From assembly GCF_001044255.1 (NCBI RefSeq), contig NZ_JYNX01000018.1, forward strand, positions 1 to 56,792: 56,792 bases of DNA, given 5' to 3'. The translations under genes were made by a program, and so were the position numbers. The notes beneath the pieces are model-generated. The model had not been told where the DNA came from, made no database searches, and worked only from the letters and a program-made list of their open reading frames with translations. Source of the DNA: Mycolicibacterium chubuense. GTDB lineage: Bacteria > Actinomycetota > Actinomycetes > Mycobacteriales > Mycobacteriaceae. Positions within the stretch are counted from its first letter, which is position 1. Every line of letters begins with the position of its first letter. Positions 15,889 to 24,242 of this stretch are shown here, piece by piece.

Positions 15889-16596
15889 ATGAGCAAGAAC
15901 AGCAAGGCCTACAAGGAAGCCGCCGAGAAGGTCGACAAGACCCGGCTGTACACGCCGCTGGAAGCCGCGAAGCTGGCCAAGGAGACGGGCTCGAAGAAGC
16001 AGGACGCCACCGTCGAGGTCGCGATCCGGCTGGGCGTCGACCCGCGCAAGGCCGACCAGATGGTGCGCGGCACCGTGAACCTGCCGCACGGCACCGGCAA
16101 GACCGCCCGCGTCGCGGTGTTCGCCGTCGGTGACAAGGCCGAGCAGGCAGTGGCCGCCGGCGCCGACGTGGTCGGCAGCGACGACCTGATCGAGAAGATC
16201 CAGGGCGGGTTCCTCGACTTCGACGCCGCGATCGCCACGCCCGACCAGATGGCCAAGGTCGGCCGCATCGCCCGCATCCTCGGCCCCCGCGGCCTCATGC
16301 CGAACCCCAAGACCGGCACCGTGACCCCGGACGTCACCAAGGCCGTGAACGACATCAAGGGCGGCAAGATCAACTTCCGCGTCGACAAGCAGGCCAACCT
16401 GCACTTCATCATCGGCAAGGCGTCGTTCGACGAGAAGTCGCTGGTGGAGAACTACGGCGCCGCGCTCGACGAGATCCTGCGCGCCAAGCCGTCGTCGTCG
16501 AAGGGCCGCTACCTGAAGAAGGTCGTCGTCTCGACGACCACCGGACCGGGCATCCCGGTGGACCCGGCGGTGACCCGGAACTTCACGGAGGAGTAG
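15889..16596 (+). CDS. rplA: 50S ribosomal protein L1
   Basis: A 235-aa L1 with the hallmark [17 protein letters not shown] and a C-terminal T-T-G-P-G-I-P-V-D. Forms the L1 stalk at the E site and represses its own operon in other bacteria. It is separated from rplK by 142 nt, with AGGAGAG before the ATG. The spacer has no ORF and shows only weak folding (a possible GAGGGC/GCCCTG pairing), so an L1 operator there is possible but not shown. Confidence 0.98.
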   Translation: MSKNSKAYKEAAEKVDKTRLYTPLEAAKLAKETGSKKQDATVEVAIRLGVDPRKADQMVRGTVNLPHGTGKTARVAVFAVGDKAEQAVAAGADVVGSDDLIEKIQGGFLDFDAAIATPDQMAKVGRIARILGPRGLMPNPKTGTVTPDVTKAVNDIKGGKINFRVDKQANLHFIIGKASFDEKSLVENYGAALDEILRAKPSSSKGRYLKKVVVSTTTGPGIPVDPAVTRNFTEE

Positions 16597-16654
16597 GCGC
16601 CAGCCGGATCCGACCATTGGCGCGAGGAGTAGGCACGGAGGAATAGGCCTCCCA

Positions 16655-16792
16655 GGAGTGCTTCTCGACCACCGCAACCGTCCGGCCTGACCCGAACCGC
16701 CGCCCCCCACGAACGGGGGCTCAGGTGCGCGGGCCGGACTTCGGGGGTCGCATCCCCCAGTGAACCCCGAAGTGGTGGCCGAGAAGCACCCC
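16655..16792 (+). ncRNA. Candidate structured RNA, three-way junction, no known family
   Basis: P1 is formed by 16658-16673 with 16774-16789: 16 positions with one mismatch, enclosing 100 nt. Inside are P2, GTCCGGCC (16680-16687) with GGCCGGAC (16732-16739); a hairpin within P2, GCCCCC (16702-16707) with GGGGGC (16715-16720); and P3, TTCGGGG (16740-16746) with CCCCGAA (16765-16771). Together they make a closed three-way junction. The region has no plausible ORF and lies between the rplA stop and the terminator at 16853, which would serve as its 3' end. It may be a 3'-UTR element or an sRNA. I do not recognise an RNA family. The fold could also form on the opposite strand. Confidence 0.55.
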
Positions 16793-16852
16793 CGCGCAGC
16801 AACGTAGCACCGCAGACCGCGCTCGGCGCGGTCAACGACGAAAACGCAGCTA

Positions 16853-16890
16853 ACAAAAATCCCCCGGGCCGAGGCCCGGGGGATTTTTGT
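16853..16890. terminator. Bidirectional intrinsic terminator between rplA and methyltransferase genes
   Basis: A perfect 18-bp inverted repeat (16853-16870 and 16873-16890) has a 2-nt loop and A-tract/T-tract ends (ACAAAAATCCCCC...GGGGGATTTTTGT). It supplies a U-run on both strands for the convergent transcripts. Confidence 0.93.
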
Positions 16891-16899
16891 GCGTACAGG

Positions 16900-17796
16900 T
16901 CAGGCAGCGGCACCGGACTTCAGGTAGGTGACCAGGCTGACGTCGATCGACTCGTCGATGAAGTAGTACTGGCAACCCTTCAGGTACCGCATGTAGTGCT
17001 GGTAGTGCTCCTCGTCGGTGGCCGCGATGGCCGTCTCCTTGTTGCTCTCCAGCCGGTCGGCCCAGATGCCCAGGGTTTTGATGTAGTGGTTGCGCAGCGA
17101 CAGCGTCTCGGGGACCACGAAGCCGGCCTTCTCGCCGTGCTCGACCATCATCTGCGTCGTGGGCAGACGGCCGCCGGGGAAGATCTCGGTGAGCATGAAC
17201 TTGATGAACCGGGCCAGCTCGAAGGTGAGCTTCTTGCCGCGCGCGGCCAGGTCGTAGGGGTGGTACCCCACGCTGCTCTGGATCGTCATGCGGCCGTCCT
17301 CGGGGAGCACCTCGAAGCACATCTTGAAGAAGTCGTCGTAGCGCTCGAAGCCGAAGTGCTCGAACGCCTCGATGGACACGATCCGGTCGACGGGGGAGTG
17401 GAACTGCTCCCAGCCTTCGAGACGGACGTCGAAGGTGCGCTCGGTGTCGAGCTTGGCCAGCAGCTGGTCGCAATAGGCCTTCTGGTTCTTCGACAGGGTC
17501 AGGCCGATGACGTTGACGTCGTACTTCTCCATCGCCCGCTGCAGCGTCAGGCCCCAGCCGCAGCCGACCTCGAGCAGCGTCATGCCCGGCTTCAGGTCGA
17601 GCCGGTCGAGGTGCTGGTCGACGTTGGCGATCTGAGCTTCCGACAGCGTGACGTCAGGACCGGTGAAGAAGGCGCAGCTGTACTTGCGGGTCGGGTCCTG
17701 GAAGACGCCGAAGAAGTCGTCCGACAGGTCGTAGTGAGCCTGGATGTCCTCGAAATGAGGAGTCATATCCTTCGTGCCGGTGGATTGGTCAGACAT
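16900..17796 (-). CDS. mmaA4: Mycolic acid methyltransferase, MmaA4-like
   Basis: A 298-aa SAM-dependent methyltransferase of the cyclopropane-mycolate family. Visible motifs are the substrate region H-Y-D-L-S-D-D-F-F, the SAM motif L-L-E-V-G-C-G-W-G, the [10 protein letters not shown] segment and the E-A-F-E-H-F-G motif. [17 protein letters not shown] and the end [12 protein letters not shown] are close to M. tuberculosis MmaA4 (Hma), which makes hydroxymycolate precursors of keto- and methoxymycolates. It may thus give oxygenated mycolates here, but paralogues are similar and the exact product is uncertain. Confidence 0.85.
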   Translation of the reverse strand: MSDQSTGTKDMTPHFEDIQAHYDLSDDFFGVFQDPTRKYSCAFFTGPDVTLSEAQIANVDQHLDRLDLKPGMTLLEVGCGWGLTLQRAMEKYDVNVIGLTLSKNQKAYCDQLLAKLDTERTFDVRLEGWEQFHSPVDRIVSIEAFEHFGFERYDDFFKMCFEVLPEDGRMTIQSSVGYHPYDLAARGKKLTFELARFIKFMLTEIFPGGRLPTTQMMVEHGEKAGFVVPETLSLRNHYIKTLGIWADRLESNKETAIAATDEEHYQHYMRYLKGCQYYFIDESIDVSLVTYLKSGAAA

Positions 17797-17938
17797 GTCT
17801 CTCTACGTCCCTCTACTTCGTGTGCTTCATGAGATGGTGCGGTTGCGACGACCGTACCGAAGCGCGGCCCTGCCTTGCTGCAAACACGCTTCTCGGGCGA
17901 CCAGCCTATCTGGTGGCCGGTCGCCCGATCCAATCCGC

Positions 17939-18820
17939 TCAGACGGGTTGTTTGACCAGGGTGAACTGGTTGACGTCGGTGTATCCCTTGCGGAACGAGT
18001 CCGCGCACCCGGTCAGGTAGTGCATGTACCGGTCGTAGACCTCTTCGGACTGGACGGCGATCGCCTCGTCCCGGTGTTCCTGCAGCGCGGCCGACCAGAG
18101 ATCGAGCGTGCGCGCATAGTGGGGCTGCAGTGACTGTTCGCGGGTCAGCGTGAACCCGGCCTTGCCCGCGTGCTCGCCGACGAGCTCGATGGTCGGCAGG
18201 TATCCGCCGGGGAAGATCTCGGTGAGGATGAACTTGATGAACCGCGCCACGGAGAACGTCAGCGGAATGCCGCGTTCGATCATCTGCGGGATCGTCAGCG
18301 CGGTGATGGTGTGCAGCAGCATCACGCCGTCGTCGGGCAGCACCCGGTAGGCGGTGGCGAAGAAGTCGTCCCAGCGGTCCTTGCCGAAGTGCTCGAAGGC
18401 GCCGATCGAGACGATGCGGTCCACGGGCTGGTCGAAGTTCTCCCAACCCTCGAGCCGCACCTCCTTGGTCCGCGGGCTGTCGGACTCGGCGAAGATCCGC
18501 TCGACGTGCGCCTTCTGGTTCTCGCTCAGCGTCAGGCCGATGACGTTGACGTCGTAACGCTCGATCGCCCGCATCATCGTGTAGCCCCAGCCGCACCCGA
18601 CGTCGAGCAGCGTCATGCCCGGCTCGAGACCGAGCTTGCCCAGCGCGAGGTCGACCTTGGCGCGCTGAGCCTCCTCGAGCGTCATGTCGTCGCGCTCGAA
18701 GTACGCGCAGCTGTACATCTGCGACGGGTCCAGGAACAGCCGGAAGAACTCGTCGGACAGGTCGTAATGCGCCTGGACGTCGTCGAAATGCGGCTTCAGT
18801 TGTTTTTTGGTCGAGGCCAT
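17939..18820 (-). CDS. Cyclopropane-mycolic-acid-synthase family methyltransferase
   Basis: A 293-aa paralogue of the previous gene, with [29 protein letters not shown] and a C-terminal [16 protein letters not shown]. The S-I-G-A-F-E-H-F-G and tail features are closer to PcaA/CmaA2-type cyclopropane synthases than to MmaA4. It methylates double bonds of meromycolates to cyclopropane or methyl-branched forms. The start is the ATG at 18820 ([12 protein letters not shown]). Only two such genes stand here, against four mmaA genes at the same locus in M. tuberculosis. It is upstream of mmaA4 in the same direction with a 142-nt gap. Confidence 0.87.
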   Translation of the reverse strand: MASTKKQLKPHFDDVQAHYDLSDEFFRLFLDPSQMYSCAYFERDDMTLEEAQRAKVDLALGKLGLEPGMTLLDVGCGWGYTMMRAIERYDVNVIGLTLSENQKAHVERIFAESDSPRTKEVRLEGWENFDQPVDRIVSIGAFEHFGKDRWDDFFATAYRVLPDDGVMLLHTITALTIPQMIERGIPLTFSVARFIKFILTEIFPGGYLPTIELVGEHAGKAGFTLTREQSLQPHYARTLDLWSAALQEHRDEAIAVQSEEVYDRYMHYLTGCADSFRKGYTDVNQFTLVKQPV

Positions 18821-18932
18821 GAGTGGCTCCTTGGGGACGCTGCCCGAAGAGGTTCTCCTGAAACGGCGGTCACGCGTGCCCGACAGGCATGCTACGTCTT
18901 TTCGGAAAACTGTGAATTGACGGAGACGCAGG

Positions 18933-19835
18933 TCACATGGCCTGGACAAACGTCGTCTCGAGTTCGCCGACGATGTCGTCCCACAGTGGTTCGGGAAGCT
19001 CGTGACCCATGCCGTCGAACAGCACCAGCCGGGCGCCGGGGATCGCGCGCGCGATGGCGCGCCCGCCCGAGGGCCGCATCAGCTTGTCCGCCTTGCCGTG
19101 GATGACGACGGTCGGCGCGGTGGTCTGCCGGTTGTAGCGGCGCAGACTGCCGCTGCCCAGGATCGCCGCGAACTGCCTGCCGACGCCGGCCGGGTAGTAG
19201 GACCGGTCATAGCCCTCGACGGCCTCGGCGCGGATCACGTCGTCAGGGCGGGGAAAGCCGGGGCTGCCGATGATCTTGGTGACCCGGACCGCATTGTCGA
19301 CGATCGCGTCGCGGTCGCTGCCGGCCGGCTTGCCCAGCACCGCGAGCAGCTGCTGCGGGCCGGGCGGGGGCAGCGCCGCCTGGTTGTTGCTCGAGAAGAT
19401 CACGCCGAGGCTCCTGGTGCGCGCGTGGTGGCGCGCCCCGAACACCTGGGCGATCATGCCGCCCATCGACGCACCGACCACATGCGCTCGGTCGATGTCG
19501 AGGTGGTCGAGCAGCGCGGCCGCGTCGTCGGCCATGTCCTCGAGCGTGTAGGCCGCCGGGCTGGCCAGCCCGACGAACGACCGCGCCATCCGCGGCAGCA
19601 GCGGCGCGCCGGAGTGGTGGCCGGGCAGCTTGCCGGACAGCCCGACGTCGCGGTTGTCGAAGCGGATGACCCGTAGGCCCCGGTTGACCAGCTTCTCGCA
19701 GAACCCGCTGCGCCAGAAGATCATCTGCGCGCCCAGGCCCATGATCAGCACGACCGCCGGGTCGCCCGGATCGCCCATGTCCTCGTAGTGGATGCCGATC
19801 TCGCCGGACGGGGCGGTACCGGTGCGGACCTGCAT
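18933..19835 (-). CDS. lipG: Alpha/beta hydrolase LipG-like
   Basis: A 300-aa esterase/lipase-type alpha/beta hydrolase. It has an oxyanion-loop region [21 protein letters not shown], the nucleophile elbow V-V-G-A-S-M-G-G-M (Ser), a late Asp in the H-G-K-A-D-K-L segment, and the His in G-M-G-H-E-L-P. The start ATG 19835 overlaps the stop of the ABC1 kinase gene (TGATG), so the two are coupled, as in Rv0646c/Rv0647c. A lipid-ester substrate in envelope metabolism is likely but undefined. Confidence 0.87.
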   Translation of the reverse strand: MQVRTGTAPSGEIGIHYEDMGDPGDPAVVLIMGLGAQMIFWRSGFCEKLVNRGLRVIRFDNRDVGLSGKLPGHHSGAPLLPRMARSFVGLASPAAYTLEDMADDAAALLDHLDIDRAHVVGASMGGMIAQVFGARHHARTRSLGVIFSSNNQAALPPPGPQQLLAVLGKPAGSDRDAIVDNAVRVTKIIGSPGFPRPDDVIRAEAVEGYDRSYYPAGVGRQFAAILGSGSLRRYNRQTTAPTVVIHGKADKLMRPSGGRAIARAIPGARLVLFDGMGHELPEPLWDDIVGELETTFVQAM

Positions 19836-21232
19836 CAGGCGTCCAGCTCCTCGGTTGTCTGCTCCTCGCGCAAGCGCTCGTCGGCGGAATGTTCCCGGGA
19901 CACTTCCACCATGAAGTTGGCGAAGTAGCCCGTCAGGGAGGGGTCGCTCATCATCTGCCACGAGGGTGCGAGCAGCTTCATGTAGCGCTCGACATAGAGG
20001 AACTGCTTGCCGATCAGCACCAGCTCCCGGGGCAGCTTGACGTCGTAGGCCTCGGCGAGCGCGGAGAGCTGCTTGCCGATCTCGGCGTAGCTCAGATCGC
20101 CGAGCGATGTCATCGTCAACGGGGTCGCGAACTTCTCCAGGTCCTTGGCGGCCTCCGCCTCCGGTTTGACGGTGCCCACAGCGCCCATCAGCACGACGAT
20201 CTTGCCCGCGGCCGCGTGGTCCTTCTTGACCAGCAACGCGTACACCAGCTCACGCAGCAGCCAGCGGGTGCGGGGATCGATGCGGCCCATGATGCCGAAG
20301 TCGAAGAACACGATCTTGCCGTCGTCGTCGACATAGAGGTTGCCCGCGTGCAGGTCGCCGTGGAACAGGCCGTGCCGCAGCCCGCCCTCGAACAGGCTGA
20401 ACAGCAGCGCCTTGACCAGCTCGGTGCCGTCGAAGCCCTTCTTGCGGATCGCCGCGACGTCGTCGATGCGGGTGCCCTGCACGCGTTCCATCGTCAGCAC
20501 CCGCGCACTGGTCAGATCCCAGTACACCTGGGGCACCCGGATGTTGGCGCCCAGCGGGGACGCATGCATGTGGGCTACCCACGCGTCCATCGACTGCGCC
20601 TCGAGCCGGAAGTCGAGTTCCTCGGCGAGGTTGTCGGCGAAATCGGCGACCACATCCTGCGCGGACAGCCGCTGGCCCAGCTTGGCTAACTCGACCAGCC
20701 GCGCGCCGCGCTTGAGGATCTGCAAATCCGCGGCGACCCGGCGGCGGATGCCCGGCCGCTGGATCTTCACCACGACCTCCTCGCCGCTGTGCAGCGTCGC
20801 GTAGTGCACCTGCGCGATCGACGCCGAGGCGAACGGTGTCTCGTCGAACGTCTTGAACAGGTTGGCCGGGTCGTCGCCGAGGTCCTCGACGAACAGCTTG
20901 TGGATCTCCTTCGGGTCCGCGGGCGGCACCCGGTCGAGCAGGCTGCGGAACTCCCTGCTCAGCGGTTCGCCGAAGGCGCCCGGGCTGGACGCGATGATCT
21001 GCCCGAACTTCACGTAGGTGGGGCCCAGGTCGGCGAAGGTCTGCGGGATCTGCTTCACGATCTTCTGCTGCAGGGAGCCGCGACCGGTCAGTTTCGCGGC
21101 GACGCGCGCGCCGGTGCGGGTGATCTGCCACCCGGTGGCTCCGATGCGGGCCGCCTCGACCGGCAGCGGGACCCGGTCGAGTCTGGCAACCTCGCGATGT
21201 TGGCTGTTGTCGGCTTTCCGCGTGGTGCTCAT
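19835..21232 (-). CDS. ABC1/AarF (UbiB-like) atypical kinase
   Basis: A 465-aa ABC1-family protein. Signature pieces are the K-F-G-Q-I-I-A-S motif (the family's KxGQ), E-V-V-V-K-I-Q-R-P-G, E-L-D-F-R-L-E-A, F-H-G-D-L-H-A-G-N-L and F-F-D-F-G-I-M-G. UbiB-type proteins act as ATPases or kinases supporting lipid or quinone biosynthesis. Mycobacteria use menaquinone, so the target is unknown. Orthologue position: Rv0647c. The start is an ATG preceded by a hairpin region that ends the upstream gene. Confidence 0.9.
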   Translation of the reverse strand: MSTTRKADNSQHREVARLDRVPLPVEAARIGATGWQITRTGARVAAKLTGRGSLQQKIVKQIPQTFADLGPTYVKFGQIIASSPGAFGEPLSREFRSLLDRVPPADPKEIHKLFVEDLGDDPANLFKTFDETPFASASIAQVHYATLHSGEEVVVKIQRPGIRRRVAADLQILKRGARLVELAKLGQRLSAQDVVADFADNLAEELDFRLEAQSMDAWVAHMHASPLGANIRVPQVYWDLTSARVLTMERVQGTRIDDVAAIRKKGFDGTELVKALLFSLFEGGLRHGLFHGDLHAGNLYVDDDGKIVFFDFGIMGRIDPRTRWLLRELVYALLVKKDHAAAGKIVVLMGAVGTVKPEAEAAKDLEKFATPLTMTSLGDLSYAEIGKQLSALAEAYDVKLPRELVLIGKQFLYVERYMKLLAPSWQMMSDPSLTGYFANFMVEVSREHSADERLREEQTTEELDA

Positions 21233-21300
21233 ATCAGCAGTGTCCCAAAAAGCCCCGGTCGGCGAAAAAATGTGTGCACCGGGTCACAGTGGCCCACTTG

Positions 21301-21363
21301 CCGCGGAAGCGCATTCCTGGTCGCGATTCCTGCGCTGCAGCAGCCAGGAACGCTATTCCGCGG
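21301..21363 (-). terminator. Long interrupted hairpin after the MpaB-like gene
   Basis: CCGCGGAA (21301-21308) pairs with TTCCGCGG (21356-21363), and TTCCTGG (21314-21320) with CCAGGAA (21344-21350). A 5x5 internal loop and a 23-nt apical loop separate the parts. It begins 5 nt downstream of the MpaB-like stop codon. There is no U-run, as is common for mycobacterial terminators, so its role is inferred from position. Confidence 0.5.
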
Positions 21364-21367
21364 GGGC

Positions 21368-22357
21368 TCAGGCGAACGCGTCCTCGAGTTCCTCGCGGGT
21401 GCGCACCGGGTCGGTGCCCGGCCGATAGGTCGGCAGGGTGTGCGGCACGGTCGTCCCCGCCGCGACCCGCGCCTTGGCCTGCTCGAACTCCGGCGCCGCA
21501 CCCGCGGCGAGATGGACGCCGTTGATGATCGACCACACCAGCGCGCGCCGGGCGGTGCGCTCGACGATGTTCGGGTTGCTGTGCTGGATCAGCCCCTGCG
21601 CCCACGACGGCATGGTGTCGCGGACGGCCCAGTTCAGCGCCGCCTGCGGCAGCGGCAGATGCGGTCCCGTCGCCATCGCGGTGCCGTAGGTGACCGCGAG
21701 CTTGGGCAGATAGGACTTCAGGCAGTCCAGCGTCTCGGCCTTGGTGGTCGGCAGGTCGGTTCCGCCCAGCGCGTGCCCGACCCGCACGAACTCGCCGTAG
21801 TAACGATCGATCTTGTTGCCGCGCAACGGGTTCGGATGGTACAGCTCGTGCGCGGTGGCGATCCCCCACACCACGGTCGCGTAGTTCCAGCGCAGCCACT
21901 CGGGATCGTCGGCGTCATAGCGCGCGCCGTCGGGGCGGGTGCCCTTGATGGTGTGGTGCATCGAGCGCACCGCGGTGGCCAGCCGCTCGGCCGTCTCGGT
22001 GGAGCCGTACGCCGTCCCGATGAAGAACGCGACCGAATGTCCGAGCCGGGTCAGCGCGCCCTTCGGGTCGATCTGCGGCATCGGGTCGTCGCGGGTGTCG
22101 TCGCGAACGAGCCGGGAGTGGTGCACGCCCATCCAGTAGATCGACGGGTCGAGGCGCTCGAGGAAGGCCGCGCACTGCAGGCCGAAGATCAGCGCGTGCA
22201 TGTGGGAGTGCACATGCCACACCGCGCTGCCCGGCCCGAACCAGCCGGGATCCCCGACGGGCGCGGCGAACTCCATGCCCTTGAAGAAGCGGCGCCGCAC
22301 GTCCTGGTCGAAACGCTGATTGAGCATCTGGCCGACGAGCTGGTGCGGCAGGAACAT
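21368..22357 (-). CDS. MpaB-like (DUF2236) oxygenase-family protein
   Basis: A 329-aa protein of the DUF2236/MpaB family. The helical core shows H-V-H-S-H-M-H-A-L-I-F-G, W-M-G-V-H-H-S-R-L-V-R-D-D, R-L-G-H-S-V-A-F-F-I-G-T-A-Y-G and A-H-E-L-Y-H-P-N-P-L. Characterised relatives (latex-clearing protein, MpaB) bind b-type haem, but the substrate here is unknown. The start is ATG 22357 because GGAGG lies 5 nt upstream; the alternative GTG at 22378 has no such site and would run into the operator. It is divergent from a TetR gene, which probably controls it. Confidence 0.8.
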   Translation of the reverse strand: MFLPHQLVGQMLNQRFDQDVRRRFFKGMEFAAPVGDPGWFGPGSAVWHVHSHMHALIFGLQCAAFLERLDPSIYWMGVHHSRLVRDDTRDDPMPQIDPKGALTRLGHSVAFFIGTAYGSTETAERLATAVRSMHHTIKGTRPDGARYDADDPEWLRWNYATVVWGIATAHELYHPNPLRGNKIDRYYGEFVRVGHALGGTDLPTTKAETLDCLKSYLPKLAVTYGTAMATGPHLPLPQAALNWAVRDTMPSWAQGLIQHSNPNIVERTARRALVWSIINGVHLAAGAAPEFEQAKARVAAGTTVPHTLPTYRPGTDPVRTREELEDAFA

Positions 22358-22371
22358 CGCATCCTCCAATG

Positions 22372-22417
22372 TGGTCACAGGTGTGGCCAGAATACAGTTT
22401 GGCGACGGATGTGACCA
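22372..22417. promoter_or_regulatory. Inverted-repeat operator(s) between MpaB-like and TetR genes
   Basis: TGGTCACA (22372-22379) and TGTGACCA (22410-22417) are exact inverted copies 30 nt apart. The first is also half of a near-palindrome, GGTCACA-GG-TGTGGCC (22373-22388). They sit in the short divergent intergenic region, as expected for a TetR operator. Confidence 0.5.
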
Positions 22418-22436
22418 GAACCGGGCCGGCGCGGCT

Positions 22437-22442
22437 TAGGCT
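22437..22442 (+). promoter_or_regulatory. -10 element TAGGCT of the TetR gene (leaderless)
   Basis: TAGGCT is followed after 6 nt by the GTG start of the TetR gene, so transcription is predicted to start at the start codon. Confidence 0.45.
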
Positions 22443-22448
22443 GACCGG

Positions 22449-23045
22449 GTGTCGAGTCCCACCCGGTGGGCGGGCGTCCCGCTCACCGACCGCCGCGCGG
22501 AGCGGCGCGAGCTGCTGGTCGACGCCGCCTACCGGCTGTTCGGCGACGGCGGGGAGGCCGCGCTCGCCGTCCGCTCGGTGTGCCGGGAGAGCGGGCTGAA
22601 CTCCCGCTACTTCTACGAGAGCTTCGCCGACCTCGACGACCTGCTCGGCGCGGTGTACGACCGCGTCAGCGCCGAACTCGCGCAGGCGGTCGGCGCGGCG
22701 ATGGCCACGGCAGGGGAGTCGCTGCGGGCGCGCACCCGGGCCGGGATGGCTGCGGTGCTGGAGTTCAGCTCCGTCGATCCGCGGCGCGGGCGCGTCCTGT
22801 TCACCGACGCGCGCGCCAACCCGGTGCTGACCGCGCGCCGCGCCGCGACCCAGGACCTGCTGCGCGAAGCCGTGCTGACCGAGGGCTGGCGGCTGCATCC
22901 CGACACCGACCCCGTCGCCGCCATGGTCGGCGCCGCGATGTACACCGGCGCGATGGCCGAACTGGCCCAGCAGTGGCTCGCCGGACACCTCGGCGACGAT
23001 CTCGACGTCGTCGTCGACTACGCGCTGCAGCTGGTGCTGCGCTGA
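22449..23045 (+). CDS. TetR-family transcriptional regulator
   Basis: A 198-aa regulator. The N-terminal TetR HTH spans residues ~15-60 (E-R-R-E-L-L-V-D-A-A-Y-R-L-F-G, then V-C-R-E-S-G-L-N-S-R-Y-F-Y-E-S-F), followed by a helical ligand-binding domain. The conventional T-x-x-I-A in the HTH is replaced by V-R-S-V-C. It probably represses the divergent MpaB-like gene and itself through the repeats at 22372-22417 (inference). Its stop abuts, without a gap, the stop of the convergent DinB-type gene. Confidence 0.88.
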   Translation: MSSPTRWAGVPLTDRRAERRELLVDAAYRLFGDGGEAALAVRSVCRESGLNSRYFYESFADLDDLLGAVYDRVSAELAQAVGAAMATAGESLRARTRAGMAAVLEFSSVDPRRGRVLFTDARANPVLTARRAATQDLLREAVLTEGWRLHPDTDPVAAMVGAAMYTGAMAELAQQWLAGHLGDDLDVVVDYALQLVLR

Positions 23046-23648
23046 CTACGGCGTGACGGCCGGCGTCCACGGCTTGAGCCAGTCCGTCTCCGGCCAGCCC
23101 TCGACACCCGCGAGCAGCTCGTAGAGCGTGGCGCCGTCGATGCTCTCGCGGATGATGTCGCCGTGTCCGGCGTGGCGGGCCAGCTCCTCGATCATGTGGA
23201 AGAACACCCACCGCACCGACCACGCCGCCACGTCCCTGGGGAACCACGGCGCGTCCTGCGGCACCGGCACCGCCGCGCCGAGGTCGGCCGTCTCGACCAG
23301 CCGGATCGTCTCGGCATTCTGGGCGTCGAACGCCGCCAACACGTCGGCGAGCGTCTCGTCCTCGCGCATCCTGAACTCGTCCTCCCAGTCGGCGGCCCTC
23401 TCCTCCATCGGGCGGCTGTCGTCCGCGACGGCCTCGGGGGCGGCGGCGACGCGTTCCATCCACCCGCGCTGACACGTGGTGACGTGTTTGATCAGCCCGC
23501 CGATCGACAGCGCGCTCACCGACGGCGTGGCGCGGGCCTGTTCGTCGGTGAGCCCGAACGCGATCGCGTGGAACGCGTGCTGCTGCGCGGTGAGGTACTC
23601 CCGCAGACCGGCGCGTTCGTCGGCGATGGGTGGGGGCATGGCGGCCAT
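23046..23648 (-). CDS. DinB-type (DUF664) metal-binding four-helix protein
   Basis: A 200-aa DinB-superfamily protein. Metal-ligand candidates are the His in G-G-L-I-K-H-V-T-T-C-Q-R-G-W and the pair in E-E-L-A-R-H-A-G-H-G-D-I-I-R-E. This three-His arrangement is usual for DinB/DUF664 enzymes, many of which act as bacillithiol- or mycothiol-dependent transferases. The ATG at 23648 is preceded by AAGGAG; the reading frame opens further to 23687 but without such a site. The gene lies 1 nt after a second DinB-type gene, so they form a two-gene operon. Confidence 0.82.
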   Translation of the reverse strand: MAAMPPPIADERAGLREYLTAQQHAFHAIAFGLTDEQARATPSVSALSIGGLIKHVTTCQRGWMERVAAAPEAVADDSRPMEERAADWEDEFRMREDETLADVLAAFDAQNAETIRLVETADLGAAVPVPQDAPWFPRDVAAWSVRWVFFHMIEELARHAGHGDIIRESIDGATLYELLAGVEGWPETDWLKPWTPAVTP

Positions 23649-23649
23649 G

Positions 23650-24180
23650 TCAGCTCTCCTTCGGGTGGGTGTGGGTGTAGAGGTCACGCAGCAGCGCGAT
23701 CTCGGCTCCGTGGTGGATGACTTCGCGGGTGATGTGCAAGACGAGCGTGATCATCGGCGCCTGTGCCCACGGTCCCTCGGCGGGTCCGACCGGTTGCGCC
23801 AGCCGTGCCTCGTCCAGGCCCCGCACCCCCTCGATCCAGCGCCGGTAGGCGTCGTCGAGCTGAGTCAGAGCCGTGGTGGCGTCGGTGGCGTAGGACCAGC
23901 TCTGGTAGTCGGCCGGCGGTCCGCCGAAGTGCGCGTGGTTGCGCATTGCGAGTACGCCGACGATGACGTGCGCCATTCGCCACGCGATCGTGGTGACGGG
24001 CTCGGGTCGGGGCGCCGGGAACGCGAAATCGATGCCGCCGTCGCGGTGCACGGTCCAGCAGCCGGGCACCGGCGCCCAGAAGTACTCGTCGTCGGCGAGG
24101 CCGTCCAGGCGGGGCCGCAACTGGGACCGCCAGTGCAGATCGAGCTGTTCGGCCAGTTCGGACACCACATCGATGCTCAT
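23650..24180 (-). CDS. DinB-family protein
   Basis: A 176-aa helical DinB-like protein (S-E-L-A-E-Q-L-D-L-H-W-R-S-Q-L at the start; W-R-M-A-H-V-I-V-G-V-L in the middle; T-R-E-V-I-H-H-G-A-E-I-A-L-L-R-D-L near the end). The His residues at helix positions fit the superfamily metal triad. A thiol-dependent detoxification role is possible (inference). The ATG at 24180 was taken. It is the first gene of the pair and divergent from the WYL regulator. Confidence 0.8.
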   Translation of the reverse strand: MSIDVVSELAEQLDLHWRSQLRPRLDGLADDEYFWAPVPGCWTVHRDGGIDFAFPAPRPEPVTTIAWRMAHVIVGVLAMRNHAHFGGPPADYQSWSYATDATTALTQLDDAYRRWIEGVRGLDEARLAQPVGPAEGPWAQAPMITLVLHITREVIHHGAEIALLRDLYTHTHPKES

Positions 24181-24204
24181 GGATGTCACTGTCGCACCCG
24201 ATGC

Positions 24205-24219
24205 GGACAGTTTCTGTCC
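24205..24219. promoter_or_regulatory. Inverted repeat GGACAG-TTT-CTGTCC, candidate WYL-regulator operator
   Basis: A perfect 6-bp inverted repeat with a 3-nt spacer lies in the 62-bp region between the DinB pair and the WYL regulator. Its size and position suit autoregulated control of both units. Confidence 0.5.
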
Positions 24220-24242
24220 TCAATGTGGGGCAGGATGGCGGC

